A DNA stretch of 64,000 bases. It comes from Actinostola sp. cb2023. Its lineage: Eukaryota; Cnidaria; Anthozoa; Actiniaria; Actinostolidae. Every line of letters begins with the position of its first letter. The stretch's first letter is position 1. Location of the stretch: the NCBI GenBank assembly GCA_033675265.1, contig JAUJYZ010001076.1, forward strand, positions 310,001 through 374,000, read 5' to 3'. This document shows positions 22,251-34,012 of the stretch, piece by piece. The notes beneath the pieces were generated by a model. That model searched no databases. It saw only the letters and a program-made list of their open reading frames with translations, and was not told where the DNA came from. A program made the translations under genes and the position numbers.

Positions 22251-22470
22251 AGCTTGTACTCCCGTCGTACACAGATGGTGGGAATTTCAGTTTCTCCGTC
22301 GTTCGGGCTTGCGGTCTTGATACCGTCTCTCTTGCTCTGGATTCTATCTCAGTTAGTGCTCGCATGAGTTCATCCTCATCGTCCGGCGCTTCGATGTTCT
22401 CAGCTGTTCTCGGGATGTCAAAAGTTACGCTCGTTCCGACGAGAAGGAACTCTCCACTGTCTCCAGTCTA
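22251..22470 (-). pseudogene. Ty3/Gypsy gag N-terminal remnant
   Basis: Read on the - strand this encodes an acidic then basic gag N-terminal stretch (APDDEDELMRALTEIESRAR) leading to PPSVYDGSTS at the insertion point. It continues at 19250 on the other side of the 3.0-kb element. Fragmentary and inactive. Confidence 0.65.
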
Positions 22471-22593
22471 TTGTTTGTATTATCCAATCACAACAGCTCT
22501 TCAATTCTGAACAGCGGCGTGTAATCTCACGGTGTTGCTTCAAATCAAGGTTGAGTAGAGGTTCGTTACTTTGGGGTCTGGGACTCAGTTTTT

Positions 22594-22880
22594 GAAGTAA
22601 ATTGATGGTTTATTGTCAAGACGGTAAGCTGGGGTGAAGTATATTGATGTCGATTGATGTCAAGACGGTAAGCTGGGTGAAGTAGATTGATGGTTCATTG
22701 TCAAGACGGTAAGCTGGGGTGAAGTAGATTGATGTCAAGACGGTAAGCTGGGGTTAAGTAGATTGATGGTTCATTGTCAAGACGGTAAGCTGGGGTGAAG
22801 TAGATTGATGTCAAGACGGTAAGCTGGGGTTAAGTAGATTGATGGTTCATTGTCGAGACGGTAAGCTGGGGTGAAGTATA
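22594..22880. repeat. Minisatellite, GTCAAGACGGTAAGCTGGGG
   Basis: GTCAAGACGGTAAGCTGGGGT recurs eight times with alternating longer (about 42 bp, with GATTGATGGTTCATT) and shorter (about 29 bp) spacings. It lies upstream of the Gypsy gag remnant. Confidence 0.9.
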
Positions 22881-22899
22881 GAATGATGGGTAGAGTGCT

Positions 22900-23605
22900 C
22901 GCATTATTCCAGGAAATAAAACAAAAAAGGATTGAATAATTGCTATTATTTTCTAACAATTATTTTCTAACAATTAAATAGTTAGTACGTTTTTCATGGA
23001 TATAATGTGAGCACTCTACTTCGTTTCGTTCACTTAGAGACCTAGCGGCAGTACAATAATTGATATGATTAAATGTTTTACCTTTTCTTGATTCCACGCA
23101 CTGAAAAGTATTTCTATTGAATGACACTTTTAGGAGCCTGAATGGATGCTTGGCAAAGTGACTATCATGATGAACCATTAACTTGAAAAAGACAACATGG
23201 CCGAAAATCCCGCATATAGCGGCATGCATAATTAGACTAGACGATAGCTAGCTATAACTACCTATTGAAGTGGAAGTGAAATAAACATTATTGAGCATTA
23301 AGTCCATTCTTGCTATCTCTTGCGCATTAGCGAAATCACCCTTGTCACAACCTCGGAACCACAGAGGATACTCAGTGGGACCGTGGGGGAGGGGGACAGG
23401 TGTAAATGGGAGTGCGAAAAGAAAGAGGTCCAACTTACTTTGCGAAACATGCAGCAAGGAACTTTGACAGGCGCAACTCCTAATTATAAGAACCAATCAG
23501 CACCTGCCCTGCACATCGTACAACCCACAGACACAAGTTGCAGTGGAAAATAATTGCACAGCACACATCTTCGGAATACAACGCACAGTAGAAGTATTAT
23601 TTAGG
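22900..23605. other. No gene recognised
   Basis: No frame with domain-like content was seen on either strand. Confidence 0.4.
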
Positions 23606-23609
23606 GTAA

Positions 23610-23814
23610 TTTTCGTATGAACGGCATGGGAAGTAGATCAGATACGGTACGGTTCGTACCGTGCCGTGCGGTGACTGTGCCTTGACCGTGTCGTGCCCAA
23701 CCATTCTGATTGGTTGAGCGATGATTTTACGCGCTGTGATTGGTTGAATAGATGTCTTCGATTCCGTACCGTGACCGTAACTCTGTACCGTAGGTTTCCC
23801 ACTCATACGAAAAC
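23610..23814. repeat. MITE with TTTTCGTATGA ends
   Basis: TTTTCGTATGA..GGCATGGGAA at the left pairs with TTTCCCACTCATACGAAAA at the right. The interior is rich in GTACCGTG/CACGGTAC words. The element at 62673-62814 has similar TTTCGTATGA ends and CACGG-rich content. Confidence 0.7.
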
Positions 23815-24196
23815 GACTCTATTGTAAAACTTCAACCTGATTTGAACAAACAAATCAAGACATAGCACCTTAACATTTTACCCAGAGGCATATCAGGTTG
23901 CAGTAGACTTCATTTCCGCTAAAACCAGAGAACAGTTTTGTCTCAATATTATGTAGAATTGGAAAGTTTTCAATTTAGTAAATCCACAGGTAGTCCAACT
24001 TGGCTCCCGTAGGGCACTCCAATGTGAAAGGGGCGGAGATGATCGTCGGAAAATTTGAATTTAACCCCTAGGCCTAAAAGAAACCAATCGGTGGGTGTGG
24101 ATTAACCTTCTACAATAGACCAGACACGTAGCATCACAGTAAGACGGCGGTTTCTATGTCTTCGCATGCAACGTACCCTAAATGATACATTGATGG

Positions 24197-24418
24197 CTAA
24201 AAGTATTGGCGTTCCGTCGTACTGACACCGGCCCCTAAGTGATCACCAAAAACCGCGTCATTTACACCCCTAAAAGAGTCGACGATCATTAATTCCCCCC
24301 CTTGCACATCGACGGCCCCTCGGTAAAAATAAATCTCGTTGCTAGAGTCGTCCGCGGATATTTTGGCTTGTATGCACTCTGATTTAACATCTAAACATGG
24401 TTCGCCTACACAGTTCAT
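24197..24418 (-). other. Unidentified 73-codon open frame
   Basis: This open frame starts about 370 bp upstream of the UBE2J1 start and runs divergently. The translation (for example YFYRGAVDVQGGELMIVDSF) has protein-like composition but matches no family I recognise, and no flanking splice sites are obvious. It may be an exon of a divergent gene or chance. Confidence 0.2.
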
Positions 24419-24788
24419 AATGGGACGGTCCTCTTGTCAGTCTTGTTGAGGCCTTTTTCTCGGACTTTTTCGCTGGTCAGGGAACCTGGGGTCGATGAAA
24501 CAAATCTTTTTGGCATATCAGCTTGAATGTACTTGTTGATTTGTTTGTTGATGATTTGTTGATGATTTATTTCTTCGTCCATCCGGTAGTTTAAGAAAGA
24601 GAGGGATATTTATAATGGTCTCTTGACATCGGACAAGCCATGCCCAAAAATGGCAGGCATTCTTTGCTCATCAGTGAGGGACTGGACGCTAGTGTTTTGC
24701 ATGATGCAAGTTCGACACGTAGACGAGATGTTGAAGTAGCGGAAATTCCTCCAAAAAAAACCATCAGTAAAATCTGTATCGCTGGACA

Positions 24789-27700
24789 ATGGAGCAGAAA
24801 TATAACCTTAGGAGCCCAGGTATGGATCTGGATTGAGAAAACGGTTTTAAATGTGTGATTTGTTTGTACAAAATTGAGTGTTAATCAGTGTGTTGTGGTT
24901 CTCAGCGGTAAAGCGTTTGATGAGAGAAGCGAAAGAGCTTCATCAACCAACAGAACTCTACTATGCACAGCCTTTAGAGGTAACAACCTATCTAAGCTAA
25001 ACGATAACCCAACGATTTCCTGGGGAATTCTTTGGGGAGATACGATAGATAAATCTCAGTTTGATATTGAGGAATGATATGTTGATGAGAGATTTCCCCT
25101 CTCCCTGGGGGGGGGGGTGGGGATAAGATGTACATGTATAGTGCTAACTGACTTGCACCAGTTTTCAGAAACGTTGTCCAAAGTGAAATACAGTAGTAAA
25201 ATGTAAAAAGGAATAATTTATTATAGCCATGATTAACATGAAGCACCAAAGTACTGGTCTGTATAGCTAGCTATACAGCATTGGAACAGTCAAGAAGATT
25301 CATATAAGCTATAGTTTTCCTTTGGCACAGTTCAAGTAATTAAACTGTCCTAAGAAAATTATGAAAAAGACTTGAATGTGCCTGCTCTCTGCTCTATAGG
25401 GTAATCATGTAAGTTATTCTTTTTACATTTTACTATTTACTATTTCACATGGGACAACATTTCTGAAAACAGGTGTATATGATGTACCGGTACATGTGTA
25501 TGTTATGACTACTGCAGGTTATCTCATTTGTGATTTGCTTGAAATGCTTTTATCAATGCGCTTCAAATTTAATATTTTTGTTGCTGGGTTACCTGTGTTA
25601 GAAATGTACTTGCCCCAGTTCAGATGTTCATGTTCATGTTCCAAATCTAATGACATGGAAGAGGCTGCCTACAATAGCCATTGTTTATAATGCACTTGGC
25701 ACATGAAACAGTTTGACATCTTTTATTGATGGGCTTCAAATTTGATATTTTTGTTGCTGGATTACCTGTGTTAGAATACTACTACATCATGTACATTGTA
25801 GATTTGATACTACACTCAAAACATTTGCCCACAGCCATTGATGGAATCTGTTGTTGACTAGGAGTTCCCAGTTTCTCCAACTCGATCTGCATGGAACATT
25901 GGTGTTATATATAATTTATTGACAACTAATGAACCTTGATTTATAAGCACTTTAATGTCATCTGCACCTTGGGAGTTCATGCATTGTCTTGAATTCATCT
26001 ATAGTTGTAATGCCATTCTGTATCATGCATATGGCTTAACCTACAAATGTAGCTACTGCACTTATTCAGCAGTTATAATACAAAAGTCCTCGCTTATCTT
26101 GGCTGCCAGGCACATAACAGTAACTTTTAAATTCGTTTATGTACATAATGTACATGTAAGATAGCTAATGGCTTAGCACCTTTGCATCTCAGCATTGTAA
26201 ATTCTATTATATAGGACAACTTATTTGAATGGCATTTCACAGTACGAGGGCCTCCAGATACAGCATTTGAAGGGGGTCGCTACCATGGACGCATAACCCT
26301 ACCTCCAGAGTACCCTATGAAGCCGCCAAGTATCATGTTATTAACGGTATGTGACTGCAGCGTCATCTACAAAGTACATTGTACATTTAATACTAGTTAT
26401 TTCTAATTTCAAAATCTCATGCATAATTAATGAGCAATTTGTCCAATCAGAAGGACGAAATCGATCACGTGCATGTACCTTTATTTCTTTCTATAAGGAA
26501 TACTAATGAGGATGAAACTTTATGTAAATTCTCATCCTCATTAGTATTCTCTATATAAAGAATACTGATAAGGGAAGGTCTCATATTAGTGTCGTATCAC
26601 TGACCTCCCAGTTCCCTGTATGGGACGACATATGTTGTCTGGAAAGATTGCTCCTTGGTCACACTTTTGGACCGTTGTTCAAATGTGGAATCTTTTTGAG
26701 AGTATCAGTAGTATCGGTGCGCATGTGTGAGGCGTTAGAAGCAACCCGATACTGCTACATGTACATGTATATTTGTGTTTTCCTTGCTGTTTTTTTACTG
26801 AAATCATCCAAAAGTGTATTATTATGGAAGATCGTTTTTGAAGTTGTTCAATAAACTTGCAGATCTTGTTTTATCGAGTCTAAAACCACTCGGCTTCGCC
26901 TTGGTTTTAAACCCGATAAAACACTCCTGCTCGTTTATTAGACAGTACATACATGTAATTTCCTCATGCATTATTAATGAGTTACTAAATCTTTCCTACA
27001 TACACCAGCCCAATGGTCGTTTTGAGACTGGAAAAAAGATTTGTCTGAGCATGTCAGCGCATCATCCCGAAACATGGCAGCCATCATGGAGCAGTAAGTA
27101 CAATCAATAGGCTTTATTATTTATTATAATTATTATTATCAATACCTTAAGGGCTGGGGTCTCCTGAAACATAAATTTATAATAAATAAATAAATATGAA
27201 TATAAATATAGTGCATTTCACTCAATGTTGTACTTTAATACAAACTAGACGCTCTACTAGCGTGAAGTCGGGCTTCTACTGTAACTGAAATGTAGCCTAT
27301 TTGAACTATAAATATAGATCTTATTTTAGTGCGATCGTTGCGTGACTCAGTAGACTGAGATCCTTTCCTTGCAATTTCAGTACCAGTTGATTTCACAAAC
27401 CGAATCATGAATGACAATGACATAGTTTATTTGGTACCATAAATATATCCATACAAATAGCGTATATATAAACTAGACATCGCAGAGTGATTATAACTGA
27501 ACCTGAGTGTTTGGATGAAGTGTACTATGGGTTTAGGTACCTCGGCTCGGTGTTAGAAAACCTCACAGCTGTTCTCTTCACTGCATGCGTGTATCAACTC
27601 ACTTCGATTCGTTCTAAGTTCTGAAGACTCTCTAAACCCTTTGCAGCACTAGTACTGGATTGATAAATCCGTATCTCTATGAATTATTATGGTTATTTTG

Positions 27701-30700
27701 AAAACATACTAGTAACCTTCCTCCAACTGACAAGGTTTGTGAAGAAATGTTGTTAGATGAGAAATGACAATGACAATAGTTTATTTGGTGCCATAAATAT
27801 CCATACCAAATACAATTTATATAAGCTTAAGCCTGACAAGCAAAATAAAGACCTATCAGTGTATTAGCTTACCACAACACAGGGCCGGCACAGGGCGCAT
27901 GCGCTGTAGAACCCAGTATGCCATTTGAGGTCAACGACAAAGAACGCTTCTCATTTTTAGAGTCGTCGACTAACAATGGAGGACTTTTTCGGACTGCATA
28001 TGAAGGCACCTACATGTACCACAGCCGAGCAGCTTACATGCAATCATGAGGAGTTAGTACGTTAGTGTGTTATGCCTCCAATTTGAAGTACATGTAGGCT
28101 GTTGAACCGGGTTTCAATCCCCTACTCTTACGAAGAGTTCAACTGGTTCTTTCCAACATGGCAGTTGTCTTGGAGTAGTAAATAAATAATTTATAAATAA
28201 TAATTGGGGGACTACATTGTAATCGTCCTTCCTTGCAGCCGGTAGCTGAATTTGCCCCATAGTCAATAGAGTCCGATTTCTTTTCTACTTATTTCAATGT
28301 ATTCAAACACCATTACAAATCCAATTTCAATAATAATATCCTGTATACACCTAATTGCAGAAAGGTTGTCCACCTCGGAAAAGCACATAAAATTTACACA
28401 TTTACACATTTGCACATTTACACATTTGCACTTTTACAAGCGCTGAAATACAACTATCCACCTGAAATCTTCTGTATAAGGCCGCAGCATTCTTATGGCA
28501 GTATACTTCTACTGAATCTATTGACTCTGGGTTCCACGCGCAAAACAAATATACACGTGATGTTGCGAATGTGCAAATGTGTAAATGTGCAAATGTGTAA
28601 ATGTGCTTTTCCGGGACAACCTTTCTGCAATTAGGTGTATAATATTTAATAATAAGTACTTTATTTCTTCAAACGCATTTAAAAATCTCAATGTTTAAAT
28701 TTACAAAATACTTGTATTTTGCACTGTGTACATTGTATGTAATTTTTATATAAAAAAAACTGTATATGGATTTTCTTCCAAAAGTAAAGTATATACCCAT
28801 ATAAATACATGTAGATTCCATATTATCGTGCGTCTGTACTCATATACATTGTAGATGCACAGATGATGTCAAAATGTGGTGAGAGCAAAAAAGTATGCCA
28901 TGAGATGAAGTCGAGTGGTGTGACTGTTGTTCTCACCACATTTTGATGTCTTCTGTGCATCTATAAGAGTACTAGCCTGCGTAGCCTGGCGGTTTTAGCT
29001 CGCCCCTTCTCCCCAATCCCCCTCCTCCCCAATCCCCCTCCCCCTTCCTCCTTCCCCAAAACCCCTAAAAACCGTCAGGCTACGCAGGCTATAAGAGTAC
29101 AGACACATGGGAAAATGGAATCTCTTTGTTTTATATAATATTTTGAGAATTGAGTGATGTTGTGACGTCATCTGTGCATCTGTTGAAGAAATAGAAAACG
29201 AGGCAGTGTGATCTAAAAAACTCGATAGAGCACAGCTGCCAAGTTTTCTATTTCTTTTATAAAATACAATTATGATTTTAAAGCAAGTTTTCAATTTTGT
29301 TCGTTGCAAAAATGTTTGAATATCTGTGCGCGCATGCTCTGTGCTCTCATAGAGCACACGGAATTTTCACACACATCCTTTGCCCAATCAGAGCGTGCGT
29401 TATATCATAGTTATTTTATAAACTCTAATAACACATGGCCCTCGACCAATCAAAGCATGTGTAGTATACACTGTACCAATTTATTATTATATAAACCTAT
29501 AACGACACTGTGAAAATGAACAATTTGTTATTCAGTCATGTGAAAGTTGACACTGATTAATGAACTTTTATCAGTCTTCAATATTTATCATGCCTGATTA
29601 CAAAATCTTCAACTTCATGTGAAAGTTGTTTCAGTGTATAATTATTGGATTACATTTTGTATGTATTTTAAATGTTTTAATTCTTCTAGTCAGAACAGTA
29701 TTGATGGCCATCATTGGTTTCATGCCTAGCAAAGGTGCTGGTGCTATCGGTGCATTGGACTATTCACCAAAGGAAAGAAGCATTTTGGCTAGAAAGTATG
29801 TACATTTATAGCTCTTTAAATTTAAATTATTGTTGGTTAATTAAGCTCAATCTTTCACTTACCTTATTTCGTACTTAATTTTAATTTTGCATATTGTCAT
29901 ACATGTAAATTTTGCGGTTTCATAAAGAAAATTTTGTGAATGCAACTTTAATTAATGTCTGAGCGAGCGAGTAAAATTTTGTTTTTAATGAGAGAAATCA
30001 AAGTCATATTTTCAAGCCGCAGTGTAAAATAATGTCCTTTTTTTTATATATCGGTAGACACTTTCACTTTCAGCGGGAATTATGACAGCATTGATATCCT
30101 CACCAGCGAGGATATGGAAAATATGCCACTAGAGTCCCAGATGTAGTTTTGTATGAATTTTAGAAGTGGTCTATTTTACTGTAAAATAAATACAAATACG
30201 ATACTCTACTTGACAAGGCAGAAAAGAAGAATAGAAAATGTTATTTAATTGAAAAGAGTTTTTAACCTGTACAGGTATTTTGTCGTCATGGTGGTGATCG
30301 AATAAATGTTTCACTTTTTCTCCAGGTCAATGGAGTGGAAGTGTAGTGTTTGTGCTAGCTGTAATAGGAATTCTCTTCTAGATGAAGGAAGTAAGTGGTT
30401 ATAATTAAGGATTTAAAATCAACCTCACCAAATTATTGGTACTGAATAAACATGTATTATTGTATCGTTGTAGGTGACTCATGCAAAACCAAAGAAGCTG
30501 AACAGGAAATAGCTGAAATAACTGGGCAAATCGCATTCAAGGTACTTTTCACTCTGCATATTATTGCTCCATTCCAGATCTTTTGCTTCAGAATCAAACT
30601 ATATTTTATTTTTATTTCTATATTTTATTTTGTATTGTACATGTATTTTACTTATTTATTTATTTATTTGTACATCTAATTTATACAAAAAAGTAAGCCA

Positions 30701-31570
30701 CGAGATGAAGTACTGTAGAGTGGTGTGACTGTTGTTCTCGCCACATTTTGACATCATCTATACATTTATAGGAATACAGACGCACGGCAAAATGGAATAT
30801 ATTTGTTTAATATAATATTTTGAGAATTGAATGATTGTGTGACGTCATCTGCATGTAGTTGTGCATCTGTACTCTAATATAGACAACTGCCCTCGACCAA
30901 TCAAAGAGCACGTAATAGTCTTGACCAATTATTATAAAATTAGAATGATCCTTAGACAAAAAAAAACGTTGTACAAGTAATCTATTTTTAATTAAATATA
31001 TTGTTATTATGATTGCATTATTTAACAAACCTGTTATTTCAGGGAGAAGATGTAAAGGTCAAGAAAGAACAAGAAATCAAGACTGAAACTCCACAATCAA
31101 ACACATCTACAGAATCAAGCCCTACAATCATAGATGGTGGCAATTACCCAGCATATCCCGGCATGACCATGGGTAACCCATGGATGCAAAGCTATCAACA
31201 GCAATACATGGCAGCTTACAATCCTTACTACATGCATATGTTTAGTAACCCAAGTGGAGGCTATGGAGGTGTACAACCATATGATGCTGGAACTATCAAT
31301 CAAAGTAATTCAACCAATCAAAGCGTAGATTCAACAACCAATCCTGCTGCAGCAGTTTCTCAAACAGTAGCCAATCAGAACTCATCCAATAACAATCAGT
31401 CCAATGTACGGCAAAGGATTACCGCTGGTCAACGTGATGGACAAACTGAGGTTCCTCGGCCTGTTCATGGTGGACGGGGCTCTAATGCAGGCATGATATC
31501 ATTGGTAATCATGTGGTTTGTGGTGGTGTCGTCTATTGCTTTCGTATTGAGAAGAATCTTTATTGCCTAA
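24789..31570 (+). CDS. UBE2J1: Ubiquitin-conjugating enzyme E2 J1, complete, eight exons
   Basis: A tail-anchored ER ubiquitin-conjugating enzyme that acts in ER-associated degradation. Exons are 24789-24819, 24906-24979, 26215-26346, 27009-27093, 29690-29795, 30326-30390, 30474-30541 and 31043-31570. Each intron has GT-AG ends and the phases join cleanly to 362 residues. The start MEQKYNLRSPAVKRLM matches the family N-terminus. The UBC fold includes FEWHFTVRGPPDTAFEGG and YPMKPPSIMLL, and the active-site Cys is residue 91 (GKKICLSMSAHHPETWQPSW), the same number as in human UBE2J1. Exons 6-7 hold a family-typical linker with CSVCASC. Exon 8 is Gln/Asn-rich and ends with a hydrophobic tail anchor (MISLVIMWFVVVSSIAFVL) and RRIFIA. 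Length is slightly above the 318 residues of the human protein because of the linker. Intron 4 (2.6 kb) holds most of the inserted repeats. The UBE2J1 rather than UBE2J2 assignment rests on the N-terminus and length. Confidence 0.95.
26498..26554. repeat. Hairpin in UBE2J1 intron 3
   Basis: GAATACTAATGAGGATGA pairs with TCATCCTCATTAGTATTC across a short loop. Confidence 0.75.
26849..26940. repeat. Hairpin with CGGCTTCGCC cap, relative of 21449-21545
   Basis: CAATAAACTTGC...TTGTTTTATCGAGTCTAAAACC pairs with its complement, ending CTGCTCGTTTATTA. It lies in intron 3 of UBE2J1, about 70 bp upstream of exon 4. Confidence 0.8.
27244..27978 (+). repeat. Dispersed repeat family A, copy 2 (in UBE2J1 intron 4)
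   Basis: It shares TAGACGCTCTACTAGCGTGA, CCTTTCCTTGCAATTTCAGT, GGCACAGGGCGCATGCGCTG and ACGCTTCTCATTTTTAGAGT with copies 1 and 3. A TTTATTTGGTGCCATAAATA block occurs twice within it (27429 and 27780). Confidence 0.65.
28344..28641. mobile_element. TIR miniature element in UBE2J1 intron 4
   Basis: TATACACCTAATTGCAGAAA and its complement at the right end enclose mirrored arrays of ACACATTTGCACATTT-type words. TA at both edges fits a TA-target transposon, and the CACCTA ends resemble those of 9695-10106. Confidence 0.8.
28858..29200. repeat. Dispersed repeat, copy interrupted by an insertion
   Basis: The phrase GAGTGGTGTGACTGTTGTTCTC, then CACATTTTGATGTCTTCTGTGCAT, then TATAATATTTTGAGAATTGA is shared with 30688-30870. 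This copy is split by the 119-bp element at 28973-29091. The other copy is not. Confidence 0.8.
28973..29091. mobile_element. 119-bp MITE with perfect 9-bp TSD (Mutator-like)
   Basis: Ends TAGCCTGCGTAGCCTGGCGG and complement CCGTCAGGCTACGCAGGCTA are flanked by TAAGAGTAC on both sides (28964-28972 and 29092-29100). The related repeat at 30688-30870 shows the uninterrupted site. A 9-bp duplication is characteristic of Mutator-like transposases. The interior is a C-rich tract. Confidence 0.9.
30688..30870. repeat. Dispersed repeat, uninterrupted copy (UBE2J1 intron 7)
   Basis: Same family as 28858-29200. It reads CATTTATAGGAATACAGACGC across the position where the other copy carries the 119-bp element. 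Confidence 0.75.
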
Positions 31571-31648
31571 CTTGGACTGCTTCACCTGGAAGTTCCTTTG
31601 CTGTATTTAATAACTTCCTGCTAAGGTTTGCAGTACAATCCACTTTCC

Positions 31649-31654
31649 AATAAA
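31649..31654 (+). promoter_or_regulatory. Poly(A) signal of UBE2J1
   Basis: AATAAA lies 79 bp after the stop codon, a normal position for a short 3' UTR. Confidence 0.7.
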
Positions 31655-31659
31655 TTGAT

Positions 31660-32366
31660 TGCCAGCTGTAAATCTTGCAAATTTTAATATTTTCCACAAC
31701 TTTCTGATATTTTACACGCGCAAAGGATTGTGGTTAAATGGCCTAGTCCGCCATCTTGTCATGAATGTGCATAAATATATCGTAAACCGCCAGTTTCAAA
31801 AATGGTCTCGATGTAAAGAGTTCCCTATTATGGTTATATAGTCGTCTGCATGGTGCAAATGAGTGGAGGGTGGACTGGTGACTAATTTGTTTATTCACAT
31901 ATTTGGGCTTCCTGTGTCTTTCTAACGAATCATCGAAGACGTACGGGTTAGGGTTGGATGGAGAATCAGATATTAAACTTTGCTAAACCAAAGTGAGCAG
32001 CCAATCGAATCGCACGTTCTTAGGATGTTCCCATAATTTATATTATGAATAAAAATGTAATACATTTTTTTATCTACTCAGTAGATTGAGCTAAAGAATT
32101 GTGGGTCAGCAATTTCAACTATAAAATTGGACTTGTACAACAAATAAATCTCTTAACGAGCACAGTAGAATACCGTTTCATATATTTAGACACGTACAAT
32201 AACTATCGAAATTGTTTTTTGTTACGAAGGTTTCGTTAACAAGAAAAATATATACCTAAGATTTTGGTACCCTCATGAAAATCAATCCATTTAAAATATT
32301 TATTTACTATTTTCTTAATTGAGATTATGCTCTCAGACGAGCGCACTAAGATTTCTAATAAAGGGT
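31660..32366. other. No gene recognised
   Basis: Intergenic. It contains one isolated TTTGGGCTTCCTGTG motif near 31905 of the kind found at palindrome ends elsewhere. Confidence 0.4.
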
Positions 32367-32375
32367 GTTCTATGC

Positions 32376-32924
32376 ACGGGCAACAGGTCACAGTTGGGAG
32401 CTTTCCCTGACGTCATAAATTAAACCAGCTGGGGTGCTTTCCATTTGTTCGAAAAACCGGTAATTTCGGTTGAGAATTAAATGGTATGGTCAATTTTCCG
32501 GAAATTCCAACCGAAAAATGTGGACAACCTTTCGAGGTTGTCCACTATTCCGGTTGGAACGAACCAACTGGAAATTTCTGAACCATGTGATAGAATCTCG
32601 TGGAATCTCTCGGTTCCAGTTCTCTCAGGGTTCCCACAGAATACATTCCAAATCCAAACCGGATCAAAGCATTAATGGTAAGCTGCCATTCCATCTGGTT
32701 TACTACGTGAGTGGAAAAGTTCTTACCATTATGCATCGGTCACCCCAACCGAATCATTTGAACAAATGGAAAGCACCCGAGATGTCGGGATTCGGATTAC
32801 TGTTGGGGCGTCGGATATAAAGGTCTTCAGAAACAAATGCAGACAATAACAGAGCTTCGGAGAGCGATACGGAAAATACAAATATTACTGACCCAAAATA
32901 CTGACTACGTGACCTGTTGCCCGT
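32376..32924. mobile_element. 549-bp element with perfect 9-bp TSD (Mutator-like)
   Basis: Ends ACGGGCAACAGGTCAC and its complement are flanked by GTTCTATGC on both sides (32367-32375 and 32925-32933). Inside, a second pair of inverted ends (GGGTGCTTTCCATTTGTTC at 32432 and its complement ending near 32778) marks a nested element. A hairpin GTGGACAACCT..AGGTTGTCCAC lies near 32520-32545. The CAACAGGTC phrase also appears at about 60318. No transposase. Confidence 0.88.
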
Positions 32925-33179
32925 GTTCTATGCCATCAAAAAGCTCAGGTATAGGATATAATTTATCCGGTACTTACTTACTTACTTAGATATCAAGATT
33001 GTCTGTCATCCATTGTAGTCCGTGGACCAGGAAGAGAAACCCTCCCCCCTCAGGGATTTTTGCAGACATTTAAGGAATGGTCAATGCTTAGCGTGCGTAT
33101 ATCATGCAGTTCTGGATGCACGCGGGAGGTTGCTAAGCACGAAAGAAGCGTAAGAGTCGCACAACAATAACAATTAGTA

Positions 33180-33372
33180 TAATTTTAGACAGTGAATATA
33201 GAGTTTCGCACGCAGTGATTGGTCGAGCGACCAGTGATTACGAGATGATAATCACTGCTCGAGAGCGGAAGTAAAACCACCAACGCGAAAGTATACCAAA
33301 ACAATTATCAGGCTCAGTGATTATGGTGAATATTCACCGATAATCACTTCGCCTTCGGCGAATAATTGTTAA
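33180..33372. repeat. Inverted-repeat cluster
   Basis: Several short palindromes are built on CAGTGATTA/TAATCACT words, and AACAATTATC at 33300 pairs with GAATAATTGTT near 33360. A GCCTTCGGC hairpin caps the right end. Confidence 0.5.
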
Positions 33373-33384
33373 ATAAAAGATGGC

Positions 33385-33498
33385 TTTCTATGTTCTACAC
33401 AAAAATGATGCACTTCTGAGCTCTTGAAATGCTAGCAAGTGGATGCAGCTGCATTTCAAGAGCTCAGAAGTGCATCATTTTTGTATAGAACATAGAAA
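33385..33498. repeat. Foldback hairpin
   Basis: TTTCTATGTTCTACACAAAA through GAGCTCTTGAAATGC is mirrored almost perfectly around a short loop. A purine-rich A/G tract of about 45 bp follows. Confidence 0.85.
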
Positions 33499-34012
33499 AA
33501 AGAAAGAAAAAAAGAAAGAAAAAAAAAGAAGAAAAAAAAAAGAAATGTTGAAATGTTAAAGGGTTTTCAGAGGGTTTTAGTTTCCAATAAAGTGTCAAAA
33601 CAAACTTTCTTCTTCTTTATTTTCAGCTGTGTGTGTCGTTTCTTCGTACGAGGTGTCGAAATCGCCCCTGGCCTACACCATAGGGAACATTTTGCTCCAA
33701 GGAATGTTCACGAGAAAAATATTCCCCATGGGGTAGGCCAGAGGGCATTCTTGACATTCCAAGGTGACAGCACTTTGTGCAGATCCCCAAGAGAAAGCTA
33801 AAATAAATTTTCGAAATTGTTCTCCTGTTTTGCCTGACTCGACCTCAAATTTGGCTAGGGTAGTATATAGGTTCATCATCGGTCTTTCGAATCCCCGAAA
33901 TAGATGTGTAAAAGCCTTGATAAAATGGTGAATTTTGGCGAGAATATGGACCGAGGTACGTAGCATTCGGACGGCTCGAAGTTGCGCGCGTGCCTCTGTT
34001 TGTGTATTGGGC

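Noticed and set aside
24640..24858. 72-residue frame upstream and across the UBE2J1 start
   Set aside because: The UBE2J1 start codon at 24789 lies in a different frame that gives the conserved N-terminus. The overlapping frame is a shadow.
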